Below are positions 11,481-22,212 of a stretch of DNA of 64,000 bases, one piece after another. Origin of the DNA: Corythucha ciliata (Eukaryota; Arthropoda; Insecta; Hemiptera; Tingidae); assembly GCA_038030265.1 (NCBI GenBank), contig CM075937.1, positions 15,438,001-15,502,000 on the forward strand, in the 5' to 3' direction. A model generated the notes under the pieces. That model was not told the origin of the DNA, did no database searches, and worked only from the letters and a program-made list of their open reading frames with translations. The position numbers were made by a program, and so were the translations under genes. Numbering within the stretch: the first letter of the stretch is position 1; every line of letters begins with the position of its first letter.

Positions 11481-14010
11481 TAGAACGTTAATCAAATAGC
11501 GCTAATAGTCAAGCAAATAGTGTGGCTACATATTCGATTGACCCCACGAAAGCGCTATTCTAATGGCTCCAATTGACAAAACTTCGCGCCTTCTGGATGT
11601 AAATTCGCAGCTAAAATAGAGAAAATACGCTGATTCCCAAGTTTCCATAGGTCAGTAATAGGGATGCGCGCGGGACGGGACGCGAGACGGGACTTGAAAA
11701 TAGTTTGCGGGACGGAACGCGGGACAAACGGGAAATCGATTTTGTTTTTTTTTTTTTTTTTACTAAATAGTGAGATGAACTTAGAGAAACCAAATAATAC
11801 GTTCGAACCAATGTAATAGAAAATTCATGTCTTTGTCCCAAAAACTTTCATTTTGAACACATTAAATATACCTCTTATATTTTATCCTTCCCTTGCCCGT
11901 TCCCGCCATTCGATGCGAAGAATAATTTTAGTGAAATGCTTGTCTGCACGTTTGTAAATGGCTGTATATCGGTACCTATTGCACATGAAAGAAAGTGTTG
12001 ACCAGTAAATTTAGCCTTCTAAATTCACTGCTCAAACATTTTTTATTAAATTTTGCAGTTGAAGAGCGTTAACTCTAACGAAAAATTAAACGTTCTTTTA
12101 ACATTTTACATGGAATATTTTGTCTGTGGAACTCTTTCTAGACATAGACAAAAAATAAAAAAAAACACGAAGAAAATCTTGCGGTTCCCCTCCACCCAGG
12201 TGTGAGGAGGGGGGCCATGTCATTTTGTTGAAATTCTCCTCCACCTAATCCTTTCTCTGCATTTGCCCCCCCCCCCCATGGTTCATTGGTCAGACCACCC
12301 GAAAACGATTCTTTGAAAACTTCTGTTAAGGGTGGAGGGGGGTATTTATCATGTACTTTTTTGTCCCGCGGTACATGCGGGAAATCCCGGGCTGGACGGG
12401 ACGCGGGACGGGACTTGAGTGCGCGGGACGGTACGCGAGACGGGAACTCAGCAAAAAAATGCGGGACGGGACTTTTCATTTCCCATCCCGTCCCGTCTCG
12501 TCACGCGCGCACCCCTAGTCAATAAGCCGATAAAATTGAGAAGGCGCTCTAATATGCCAATGTAGGGGCAAGTAGGTGGCAAAAAGTTTGGAACAAGCGC
12601 TAATATTCGTGGCTAAAATGGGGAAAAGCGTTCATTTGTGGTTTCTCAATGCACTTTCAGACCATAATTTGGAAATAATCGCTAGTTCGCTGTGTATAGA
12701 GGCAATTTTACGGCTTGATTGTAAGAAAAAAAACCGCTAAAGTGCTGTTTTTAGGCCAAGCGCTAAAATGGAGAAAATGCGCTATAACAAGGCTTTACAC
12801 TTGTTCGCGAATAAAATTGAGAAAACGACAATCCGTAGCATCTGAAGGATATTTTGAGGCTAAAACTGAGATAAACAAATTTGCTAATCCATAAAAAAAA
12901 TTGAAAAAAAGTGGGCCCGAAACGTAAAAAAAAAAAAAACGCTAATAATTCACGGCTAATAATGAGAAAGGCCCTAATTATTGCGGCTAAAGTAAAGAAA
13001 ACCCCTAAATTTCAACTGGGAACAATTAAGGACATAAACGCCAATTTGCGGCAAAAATGGAGAAAAAATCCCTGATTTGTGAGATAAAAACGCCAATAAA
13101 TACGATAGTATTCAGTTCAAATTGAGAAAAGTGATAATCTCCGGCTAAAATGGAGAAAAGCGCTAATTCGCGGCTGAAATTAAGACAATTTTCAGTAATT
13201 ATTTAAAATATAAAATGCCTACTCCAATTCTCGGCTTCTGAAGGCAATTATTTATATGTGGCAAAAATTGAAAAAAAAAGTGCCAATTCATTTAGGAGAA
13301 AAAACCCGCTAATTCACAGCTAAAACTGAGCTAAAACACTAATTCATAGCTTAAAGTGAAAAGAAATTGTTAATGCAGGGCTAAAATGTAAAAAAAAAAA
13401 ATCCTGCAAATATGCGGCTAATTTTGAAAAATGACTAATTAACGCAACAGAAATTAAGAAAAGCGCTGATTGGTTAGCTCAAATGGAGAAAACGTGCTAA
13501 TTCGCTTCTACAAATTGAGAAAACCCACTAATTTATAGCACAAAAACTCTACTCTGGGAAGAAAAAGCGCTAATTCGCGGCTCTAATAGAAAAAATTTCA
13601 ATTTGTATTTAATGTGTAGTACCTATACCTACGCCAATTCTCGGCTTCAGAAGGCAATTCATGCCTCAAAACTGAGGAAAAGCGCCAATTCATGGCTATA
13701 CATGTAGGTGGAAAACCCCGCTAATTCACAGCTAGAACTGTGGATAAGCGCTAATTTTCAGCTCGAATTGAGAATAGTGCCAATTCACTGCTCAAACGCC
13801 GTAAAGAACGCCTAGAAACTCCAATTCGTTGCTAAAATTGAGAAAAATCGCATTTTCACGGAATAAAAACAATACCTTTGCGGCTGAAATTGAGAAATTC
13901 GTCAAATTTACGGCTTGATCCGATCATAAGCGCTAATTGGCCGATAGGGGGTAGAAATAATGACAATCCGTGGCTGAAATAAGGTAAAAGCCATAGTTTA
14001 GCGCTACATA
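11480..14010 (-). repeat. Fuzzy tandem array, family 1, reverse orientation
   Basis: Units read like GCTAATTCGCGGCTAAAATT then GAGAAAAGC, the reverse complement of the array at 2690-3370. The array is interrupted from 11659 to 12517 by a hAT-like transposon whose two flanks are both family 1 units. This shows the array was there first. Confidence 0.8.
11659..12517. mobile_element. Non-autonomous hAT-like transposon (859 bp)
   Basis: The left end starts TAGGGATGCGCGCGGGACGG and the right end reads as TAGGGGTGCGCGCGTGACGA on the opposite strand, giving long imperfect terminal inverted repeats. The flanking octamers are GTCAGTAA (11651-11658) and GTCAATAA (12518-12525), an 8-bp target duplication with one mismatch; 8 bp is the hAT hallmark. 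Subterminal regions hold many GGGAC/GGGACGC units. The interior has no transposase-like ORF, so it would depend on another element. Confidence 0.8.
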
Positions 14011-14194
14011 AAAATTAAATTTTTTGTTTATCCTGTAGACCAAGGGGCCTCATAGAGTTCTTTGGGGCCCTTCCAGGATAATTTATGTTGGGGTTCGCTG
14101 CGTGGAGCTCCCTGCGCCGCAGCCGACCTGGCCAGTCCGAGCCTGATTCTGAAATGGCCAAACCCACATAATAATGATTTTCAAATCTCCATCT

Positions 14195-14410
14195 ACAAAA
14201 CGCTACACAACGACAGTAACGGCCAAACCACAGTAAAGCTCCTATCACAACACAAATAAGGCCATAACACATCAAAGCTCCAACCACTGCAAAGTTTGAA
14301 CCACAACAAAGACTCCAACCATAGGACTACTACAGCAAAGGTCTAACCTTTGAACCAAAGAAGACCCAACCGCTACAAAGCTCCTACCACGGTTGAGCTT
14401 CAACGTCAGT
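14195..14410. repeat. Short degenerate tandem patch, CAAAGCTCCAACCAC-like units
   Basis: Repeated fragments such as ACAAAGCTCCAACCACT, ACAAAGACTCCAACCATA and AGCAAAGGTCTAACC lie about 20 bp apart. The patch bridges the family 1 array on its left and the family 2 array on its right. It has no coding signal. Confidence 0.55.
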
Positions 14411-14499
14411 AAAACTTGTCCTTTTTTGTCTATATTCATCCTTTTCTTGATTTTTGAAATCCGGGCCCCAATTGAAAGCCGGTCCCTCTGTAGGCCGAA

Positions 14500-15240
14500 C
14501 ATGATCAGTTGGCCATTTTTAAAGCGTCAATTGTCAATACGCGTATGCCATTTTTAGAGTGTGAATAGCCAGTTAGGATAAGAATCGTCAGTCTGCAAAC
14601 TGAGCAACAGGTCAGTTTGGCTATTTTTGACGTGCAAATGCTCGATTTCGCCAGTATCCCGACAGGAACCAGTAATTTGTTTATGTGACTCTTTCCAATG
14701 TGCGAGTTATCAGTTTTAACCATTTATAGGGCGCGTAGAGTCAGCTTTGCCAATTTTAGAGCGTGAATAGCCAGTTTGGCCATTTTCACGGCGCAAACTG
14801 TCAGTAAATGATCGCATGAATAACCCAGTTTTAAAATTTCAGCGCATGAATCCACCATTTTAGTTTATACCAGGGTACGAACTCAGTTCAGCCATTTTCA
14901 AGGCGTGAATCGTCATTTTAACTGTTTTACGGCCCACTGAGTCAGTTGTGGGAGTACGTGAAGCCAATTGGTGAGTGCGGTCAATTTTGCAATTTTCATG
15001 GCAGGAATTGTTAGTTTGGCCAACATTTGAAGGGTGCGTTAAGTCAGTTTTGCCATAATATAGACTGGGAATCACCATTTGTAATATCTTTAGCGCGCAG
15101 ACAATGAGCTTTGCTTTTAGTCATTTTCAAGGGCCGAATCGTCAGTTTAGCCATTTTTGGGGCACGAGAAGCCGTTTTGGCTATTTTTAGAGCGGGAATG
15201 GCCAGTACGGCAATTTTTAAATTGGCGGAAGTTACATCAG
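14500..15240 (+). repeat. Fuzzy tandem array, family 2 (about 30-bp unit), forward
   Basis: Units resemble GGCCATTTTTAGAGCGTGAA followed by TAGTCAGTTT. The family recurs in reverse at 46700-47390 and 50630-50790. Its layout matches family 1 (an AT run, then GCG...GAAT), but the words differ. Confidence 0.75.
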
Positions 15241-15448
15241 GCGTTTCCAGCTGTAAACGCTCAAGACGCTAAACACTGAAATCGCGAGACTTCCGCTCAC
15301 ATAGAATGCAGCCTAATAGCAAACAATATCGCTAATACGCGGCTAAAATTAAGAATTGGACTTCATAATTCCCCACCTATGACTGGATGCTCCCAAATGT
15401 TCTCCATCTTCGTTCTCAGAACTCCAGTCTGGCGGGTAGTGGCAAATT

Positions 15449-15480
15449 AGCTTTTTTGATGACTGCAGTCATCAAAAGCT
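15449..15480. repeat. Near-perfect palindrome centred on CTGCAG
   Basis: The arms AGCTTTT..GATGACTG and CAGTCATCAAAAGCT are reverse complements apart from two extra T. The stretch could form a cruciform or a hairpin. Nothing in the surroundings (15241-15690) looks coding. Confidence 0.7.
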
Positions 15481-15693
15481 AGGCATCTGCACCTCTCGTG
15501 TGACGTAGCAATTTTAAAGCAATAAAAAAGCCGTCCATGGTATTGATGCCCTGTTTTATTACGAGTTTAGGGCGCTTTGTAGATTTCATCCGTTAAATCT
15601 TCCTGCATAAGTTACAGTAACTACAAAAAATGCTAAGATAGCCAGATAAACGGCAAGATTATTCAGAGTGATGTTATGAGACATGTTTTTCTG

Positions 15694-17428
15694 TCAAGCT
15701 TTACCACATGTGAGCATCGAGTTTTGGTTCTTTTCCTCGTTCTTTCCGTTGTACACCCTAACTTGAAACATCAAGTGCAAGTAGCCTTTGTCCTTCCAAT
15801 CCGGAAATGGTTTGTAGAAGGTAAGCGTCTTAGTTAACTGTCTCATGTCTTCGAAATGTGAAGAGTTGGCAATATAACCTTGATATGCCTTCGCGTAAGG
15901 ACCCTTCTTCCTTAAAACCATCGGCTGGGTACCACCTCAGTAAAGAGGCAACGTTCAATAAAGTATGCAGAAGTCATTAGATCCCATTACACCACCTCAG
16001 AGGCTCATCGGGCCCGGACTTTTACTTACTAGCGGTTTGCATCACCGTGCTAGTCGAATCGTTACTTCCCACTACACGAAGAACAAAAGAGGTTATTCCG
16101 TCCTTAGGACAAGATGTCTCGAGTAGCAAAAACGCTGTATCCTCTGCTATGCCGAGAGATTTGATTACTAGCTGTAAGGAATGGAAAAATATGCTGAAGT
16201 TAGATGCGTAGATATTACCCCCAATATTTATTTGAATTCAGTCTGAAATCTGAATTCTCTAGTGATGACAAAGTTTAGTGGGAGGCGATTATGAGTGATA
16301 AACGACAATTTTTCGATTAAGGCGCATAAATGAAAGTCTTAAGCAAAAATTACCTTCTTCAAATTCCACACTCAAGGCCGATTTGGTATTTTCTTGTCCC
16401 AATAGGCAGTTCATGATTGAGTGTGGGATGAAAACTCTCTGTTTTTGGATTGAACAAACAGTTGCTTAGACCGGAAACTGCTAGGCTGTCAGAGTATATC
16501 GATATTCTCCTGTTTCCTATACTCATTTTCGCAAGGACTCCGTCGCACATGGGAGGAGGGATTAAATTTACCCAAGTCCCCAAACCTAAGCCTAAGCCTA
16601 ACCAGTAACCAGCTGATCCGAACGCAAATTCGGGTAGATTAAGGGGTGTAATTACCGAGAATAAGTATAGTAAGATGTCAAGACTGGATGTTAGAGTAAA
16701 ATTAAATTGTACTTATCTACAGTCGATGTGACAGCCAGGATAGACTGGATTCCATTAATAATTTGTTCTTTATCATCGGCGGGTGAACATCCACTTCCAA
16801 CGTCAGGTTTTGGTGTTTTTTTTTTGGATGGAGGGTGCACCCCTTGTGAGGCTTTTCTCGGCAGGTTAGTCGAACGTTCATTCTTATAACTTTTAAGACC
16901 GCTGCCTACAACTGCTCGTAACTTATCACAAGACGCTGAACATATTTTATCGGAGGCGATCTGAGAGGCTACACGTGATGCAACCACCAGTGCCAGGAGA
17001 AGGTAAGCCGCTCCACTGCATCTGCTGGGGAATAGAACAAGAAACTCGTTAAAACGAATTACCAGGCGGAGATATTTGCGAAATTGCGTTACTGGCCCAC
17101 CCAGAGTGATCCCCCCACTCATTCAACCCATTGAGTACAGATTTGGCAGCTGGGAGATTTGGTGAATTAAACAGCTAAACAATTAATAAACTGTTACCTT
17201 CTGAACATTGCTGAATGTTCGAGATGATATTGTTAACGGGGGCTCAGAAGAATCAGAGATTTTCACTGAATGCTCAAGTTTATTCAAACCACGTGTTCTG
17301 TACTGAACTAGAGTTTTAACGAATAGCACAGACATGGAAAAAATTGGCCCATTCCCTTCCGTGCGACCTTGTACGGTTGAACATATTTTTATAGCCGTGC
17401 GGTCTCCCCTATAACGTGATTCTGGCAT
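15694..17428 (-). CDS. Probable multi-exon gene(s) for secreted Cys-containing protein, incompletely resolved
   Basis: The best-supported part is the 3' end: an exon at 16171-16030 (or starting slightly later) coding for LLLETSCPKDGITSFVLRVV, joined by a perfect GTAAGT donor to a last exon at 15935-15694 that ends SMLTCGKA and a stop. Upstream on -, an exon starting at 17024 after a CCCCAG acceptor encodes a signal-peptide-like GAAYLLLALVVASRVAS, then a segment with KICSASCDKL. An exon near 16470-16360 may encode CSIQKQRVFIPHSIMNCLL. An open stretch at 17428-17191 ends in a good donor (CAGAAG|GTAACA) and may be an earlier exon or part of a neighbour. I could not make all phases agree, so the number of genes and the start are open. 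I do not recognise the family. A secreted product is inferred from the hydrophobic leader and the cysteines. Confidence 0.45.
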
Positions 17429-17520
17429 GGTTCATCTACAAGCATCGAGCACGCGTGATACAATTTGACTCAGAGGCAGATACTGCTAGGCGTTCGAAGT
17501 GAAGTGCTTCGCACTGTCGA

Positions 17521-18086
17521 TTGATGACACATACGACATACGTTTTCGTACGACAGCGTACCATCCGCAGTCCAATGGTAAACTTCAAAGATGACACCGC
17601 TCTCTTAAAAACGCTCTCAAATGCCATAACTCTACCGATTGGTGTTCACTTCTACCAATCGTTCTGCTTGGTTTGCGAAACGTGCCAAACCAATCTGGCC
17701 ATTCAGCTGCAGAATTTCATTTTGGCTCTACACTAAGATTACCCGGTGAATTCTTCGATCCTCCTGACCCGTCCACCGTCAATCCGTCACAATTCCTTCA
17801 GCGACTTCAAGAGTTTTTTCGTCATGTCCGGCCAGCCACCGACATCCACAACTCCTCACAAAAAACGTTCGTTCACCCTCACCTCTCTTCGGCCGAGCAA
17901 GTTTTCGTTCGCGTCGATTCCATCAGAAAACCGCTTCAACAACCTTATGATGGACCTTACCCTGTCCTCGAAAGATACGACAAATATTTCACACTGGACA
18001 TACACGGTAAGAAAACTTTTGTTTCGATCGACCGTCTAAAACCTGCGTTTCATCTACCAACTCAACCCCTTCGAGACGTCCGCTAA
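17521..18086 (+). pseudogene. Ty3/gypsy pol C-terminus (integrase end), truncated
   Basis: The segment encodes an integrase tail: TTAYHPQSNGKLQR (near 17550), then, after a stop and frame changes, GLRNVPNQSGHSAAEFHFGS and LRLPGEFFDPPDPSTVNP. It closes with YDGPYPVLERYDKYFTLDI and FVSIDRLKPAFHLP, the usual end of gypsy integrases. The upstream pol and gag are missing, so only the last fifth of the polyprotein remains. It is followed by an LTR-like segment. Confidence 0.8.
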
Positions 18087-18146
18087 CTCGACTACGTGGC
18101 CTATCCCATCTTTCTGCGCGACACTCTCGTCTTCCTCGCGTTCACT

Positions 18147-18890
18147 GGGAGGGGGTTATTTTATTATTACATTAGACACAATGGTGTCCCTTCACATTTT
18201 TAGAAAAAAACATCAGTTGTTCGGTTTTTCTTTTTTAGAAATATAGACTTTCGTTCTCTGACTTACGCGGTCTCGTTTTTCTTGTACACGCTTACAACAT
18301 GCGTGAAATTCATCACTTTTCTACTTTTTTTTGGCCTTTCCGGCCAAATTTCACTCTTTCAATTGGTGACCCCGACGTGATTCAAGCTTTCTTTCTGCGC
18401 CCTCGCTCATTCTCCGACATTCTCTCGACTCTGAACCAACGCCGGTCGTCAACTTGAGAACCAATCACCGTCGCTTGTCACATTCAACACCACTCGATAC
18501 ATCAAGCGGCCACACCGCCGCTCGATACATCAAGTTCGATCAAAACGCCGCCGCTCGACAACTTCAACCGCGGCCAACACCACAACTTCAACTGCAGTTT
18601 CACCTCAACACTCCGGCTTCATCTCAACGCAGGCTCCCATCGTCACTGTGCTTCAACTGTCTCCACATTTTCTTCTTCGTCGTTTGAGAATCACGTCTCT
18701 TCACTTCACCTCGCTTTGAAGGTGAAGCGCGCCTTCGCTTTGAGTCAACTGGTCTTCCAGTCTTCGCAGGGGGCTGATGTGACGACTCCACAATAATATA
18801 TAATTCGCCACACATGACATTCATCACTTTTCTACTTTCCAAAAAGTAAAATTCGTTCTCCCCTTTCACGGCTAAATTTCACTCCTTCAA
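18147..18890 (+). mobile_element. Ty3/gypsy LTR remnants with primer-binding-site-like leader
   Basis: A purine tract (GGGAGGGGG, 18147-18155) follows pol and introduces an LTR-like segment that ends ATTTCACTCTTTCA near 18361. TGGTGACCCCGACGTGA (18364-18380) follows, the typical start of a gypsy 5' leader. A second LTR-like piece begins after CGCAGGGGGC near 18770 and ends AATTTCACTCCTTCA near 18890. Both share CATCACTTTTCTAC. Leader sequence downstream of what should be a 3' LTR suggests a tandem or recombined remnant. Confidence 0.6.
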
Positions 18891-19079
18891 GCTTAAGTTA
18901 TTACTTCAAGTACTCGTCATAGTAGTTTCCGAGGACGCCTGTCACGAAAAATTAGGACGCTTGCGGCGGAAAATAGGGGGTCTCAACAGTAGGACGTCTG
19001 AAAACAAGTTAACAACGACTAATCTTTGATAAATTTAATGTCAAAATTGCATTTTATTAGTTTGAATGAATCAAACCCG

Positions 19080-21020
19080 CGAAATTAGATTTTGAACGAG
19101 TGGAAGTCCGCAAAAGTTGGGTAGGAGCCAAAATGATGAAATTTGGGTTTTACATAAACCAAATTCGGGAATTTGGTTTTTGAAAGAGACAAATCAATTT
19201 GTTGAACTAGCCAATTAACCTGCGAAACTGATTTTAGTAGGGCCGAACCCCACAAAATTTGGTTTTTAACAGCGTGTTAGTCAGGAAAATTGGAGTGGGA
19301 AGTAATAAAAATGTGTTGAATTGGATTTTTAAGGTTCCAAAGAAACATTTGTAATGGAAGGGACAAATTGGTAATTGAAAACACCAAAATTGCAAGTTCC
19401 GCTTAATTAGTTATTGCATTAAGTGAATTAGCGAAACTAATTTTATTAATAGCTATAAAGTCACGAAATTTGATTTTTGATATGGATCCAAGTCCTCGAA
19501 ATTGGGGTTTTTAGGAGACCAGTCCACAGAATTGGATTTTTAATGAGCGAAATTCCACAAAAATGGTTCATGGAAGGACAGAATTCCCGATAATTGGTTT
19601 TTGAAAGAGCAAAACCAGAAATCCATATACCAATCAATCTGAAGAACATTCATGAAATTGGGGTAGGAAATTACAGAAATCCATGATATTTGGTTTTCAT
19701 GGTGCCAAATTTCAAACATTTGGTTATGGAAAAGCAAAAATGGGTTTTGAAAAAGCCGAAATCACAAAATCAGTTTTTTCGACAAGTTATTTTGTCGAGC
19801 TAACCGAACGTTTGAAACTGATTTTATAACAAGCTAACCAATTTTTTATTTTTTTAGGAGCTCAGTTCACTAAATTGGGTTTGAATGAGTTCACAAAACA
19901 GGTTTTTAAAAGAGCGAATTCAACGAAATTGGAATCCAACAAAAACGCATTGCTAAACCACAATGAGACAAATCCGCAAAATGTTGTTTTGATGAGCAAA
20001 AATCGGCGAAATTGGAAGAGTTAAAATGGCGAACTTTGTTTTTGTAAAGTGCCAAACGCGCGTGATCGTCCAAATTGTCTGTTTTGCGACGATCGGATGT
20101 TTTAGTTTGTGCGGTGAGTGTTGCTAAGCCCCTCAGCCTGAACGTGAAAGACGTTAAAAACTGAGACCGAAAAGTAGGACAAAAAATACGACAATTTTGA
20201 CCTCTTCCTGGACACTTGAAAAATCAGCCCTGGCGCTCCGAAATGTGGGACATTTCTCCGAGGAATGTAGGACATCTGGTCACTTTAAGTACTCGTTTGA
20301 TCGGCGAAATTTGGATTTGAAAGTCCCAAATCCAAGAAATTTGGTTTTGAAAGAGAGATTGATCACGAAATTTGGGCTTAAATGAGCCAAGTTCACAAAA
20401 TTCGGTTTTTGAAAAACACAAATTCTTAAAATCGGAATTTTAACGAGACTAATAAACGATATTTAGGTTTTATAGAGCGTAAATCCGCCTAATTTGGGTT
20501 TGTGAGATGCAAAAATGGCACAATTTGGGTTAAACGAGACAAAAAAGTGAATTTGTTTTTTGAAAAAGCTACACTTGTTTTTATGACTAGGTAGCGAAAT
20601 CTGCGAAACGGATTCTTCAAAGAGCTAAGGCACAACAATTTGGTTTTAAAACAATGAAAAAGGGTTTGAAATCAGTGAAATTACGTATTGAAGGAGAAAA
20701 ATCGGCGATATTTTGTTTGGAGAGCCAAAATTGGGGTTATAAGAGCCAAAATCATGAAATTTGTTGTTTCTTAGTTTATCTTTCGACAAAAATTAGTTTT
20801 TTGTATTGGCCAGACCCACTGAACTGTTTTAAGAAAAAGCCGAATACACGAAATTTAGATTTTGAAACTGCAAACATCTGTTAAATTGGATTTTGAAGAT
20901 GCCAAATCCGAGGGTTTGTGTTTTGAAGGAGCCATAATCTGAGAAATTTGGTTTGGTAGAAAGGGCAAAAATTTCGGCGAAATTGGAATTTAAAAAGCCA
21001 AAATCATGTAGCGGTGGGTA
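19080..21020 (+). repeat. Fuzzy tandem array, family 3 (about 31-bp unit), forward
   Basis: Units resemble CGAAATTTGGTTTTTGAAAG followed by AGCCAAATCCA. The reverse orientation is found at 54200-55030 and 59930-60200. The array is nearly 2 kb long with no identical adjacent units. Confidence 0.8.
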
Positions 21021-21804
21021 TGTTATCAGTTTCTACATACATTTGCCAGTTTTAGGCGAAAATTGACTGTGGTTCTACGAAAAATCGAACATTTTGCCGT
21101 GGAAAATCTGTTTCACTAGCGAAATTTCAAAAAGGCTGTGTTTTAAGGGCAAAATGCGCTTAGCTTTAGTGATATTTTAGCCAGTTTGAAAGAGTAAATT
21201 GATCCGGTCCAAGCCTATATGATGTGTCAGCCGGACACTTATAGGGCACGTTGGGACAGTTGGGGGACACATACCCCCCCCCCCCACACACACACACAAA
21301 ACCAAAATTCATTAAACTGACCATGTCGTCTATATTCTCTTATTGACTGGACTAAATAGAGACTCTGCATTTATAGTAAGAGTTTCTTGACCATCAGTTG
21401 ATTAATAATCATTTTTGTGATCACACAACACAAATTTCGGTCAAAATTTAATTGATATTCCGGGACCAAATTTCCTGTTTTTCTTACAATCAACTGGCTA
21501 TTGTGACTCCTCCCATTCTCTGTCCGAATTCCTCACATTCTCTGTTATATTTCTTTTTTAATTTTTATTGTTTCCGAGAAGATAATGTAGACGTATTTGT
21601 ATTGCCGTTTTTGTTTTTCACGAGACATGTCTCGAGACACGTTTTGTCCATTTCTTATTCACGAAAGCATTCGATTTACCGAGAAATGCCAACTATAATA
21701 CGCTCATAAACAGCTTCTGCGCTGAAAGTAAATGGGTAGCTCCATTCGAAAGAAAGTGAAATTGCTATTAAAATATGCAATAAAAGACGTAAGATTCGAT
21801 GAAG
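21021..21804. other. No gene identified
   Basis: Mixed sequence with a poly(C) and CA run near 21274-21300 and an AT-rich patch near 21540. Nothing coding is supported. Confidence 0.5.
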
Positions 21805-22111
21805 TAATAGTAGGGGAGCCCAAGAGGGGATTTCGGGATTTACTCAAGCGCGTCAGATTAATATACTGCGGATACCTTGTACCTAGTTGAGTATCTCCAC
21901 CAAATATGAGCCCTATAAATGTGGCCGCCCGTCAAGGATAAAGCGTCAGATTTGTAAAAAAAAATTGATCATCAGACATTCTCGAGCGCGTCAGATTAAG
22001 GAAGTGGGAATTAATTACATGCTAAAAAGTCTATATTCCACTAATCTGACAATTTAAGAGTGACGCAAAAACGGAGGAGGTCTACAAACTTGTAAAAAAA
22101 AACGTCATCTT

Positions 22112-22212
22112 TGTTGAAAATTAAACGAGATCAGTTTTTTCCAAACACACAGAATGAATAATCTTTTATTTACAACACAACATGTGATTGCTGAAGATGT
22201 TGATCCTCAACA
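22112..22212 (-). repeat. Copia 3' LTR (101 bp)
   Basis: Starts TGTTGAAAATTAAACG and ends GATCCTCAACA on +. It lies downstream of pol on the coding strand, and the ORF stop falls a few bases inside it. Confidence 0.95.

Noticed and set aside
16580..16606. Telomere-like CCTAAG repeats
   Set aside because: Only three imperfect units, not the pentamer (CCTAA)n typical of insects, inside a probable gene region.
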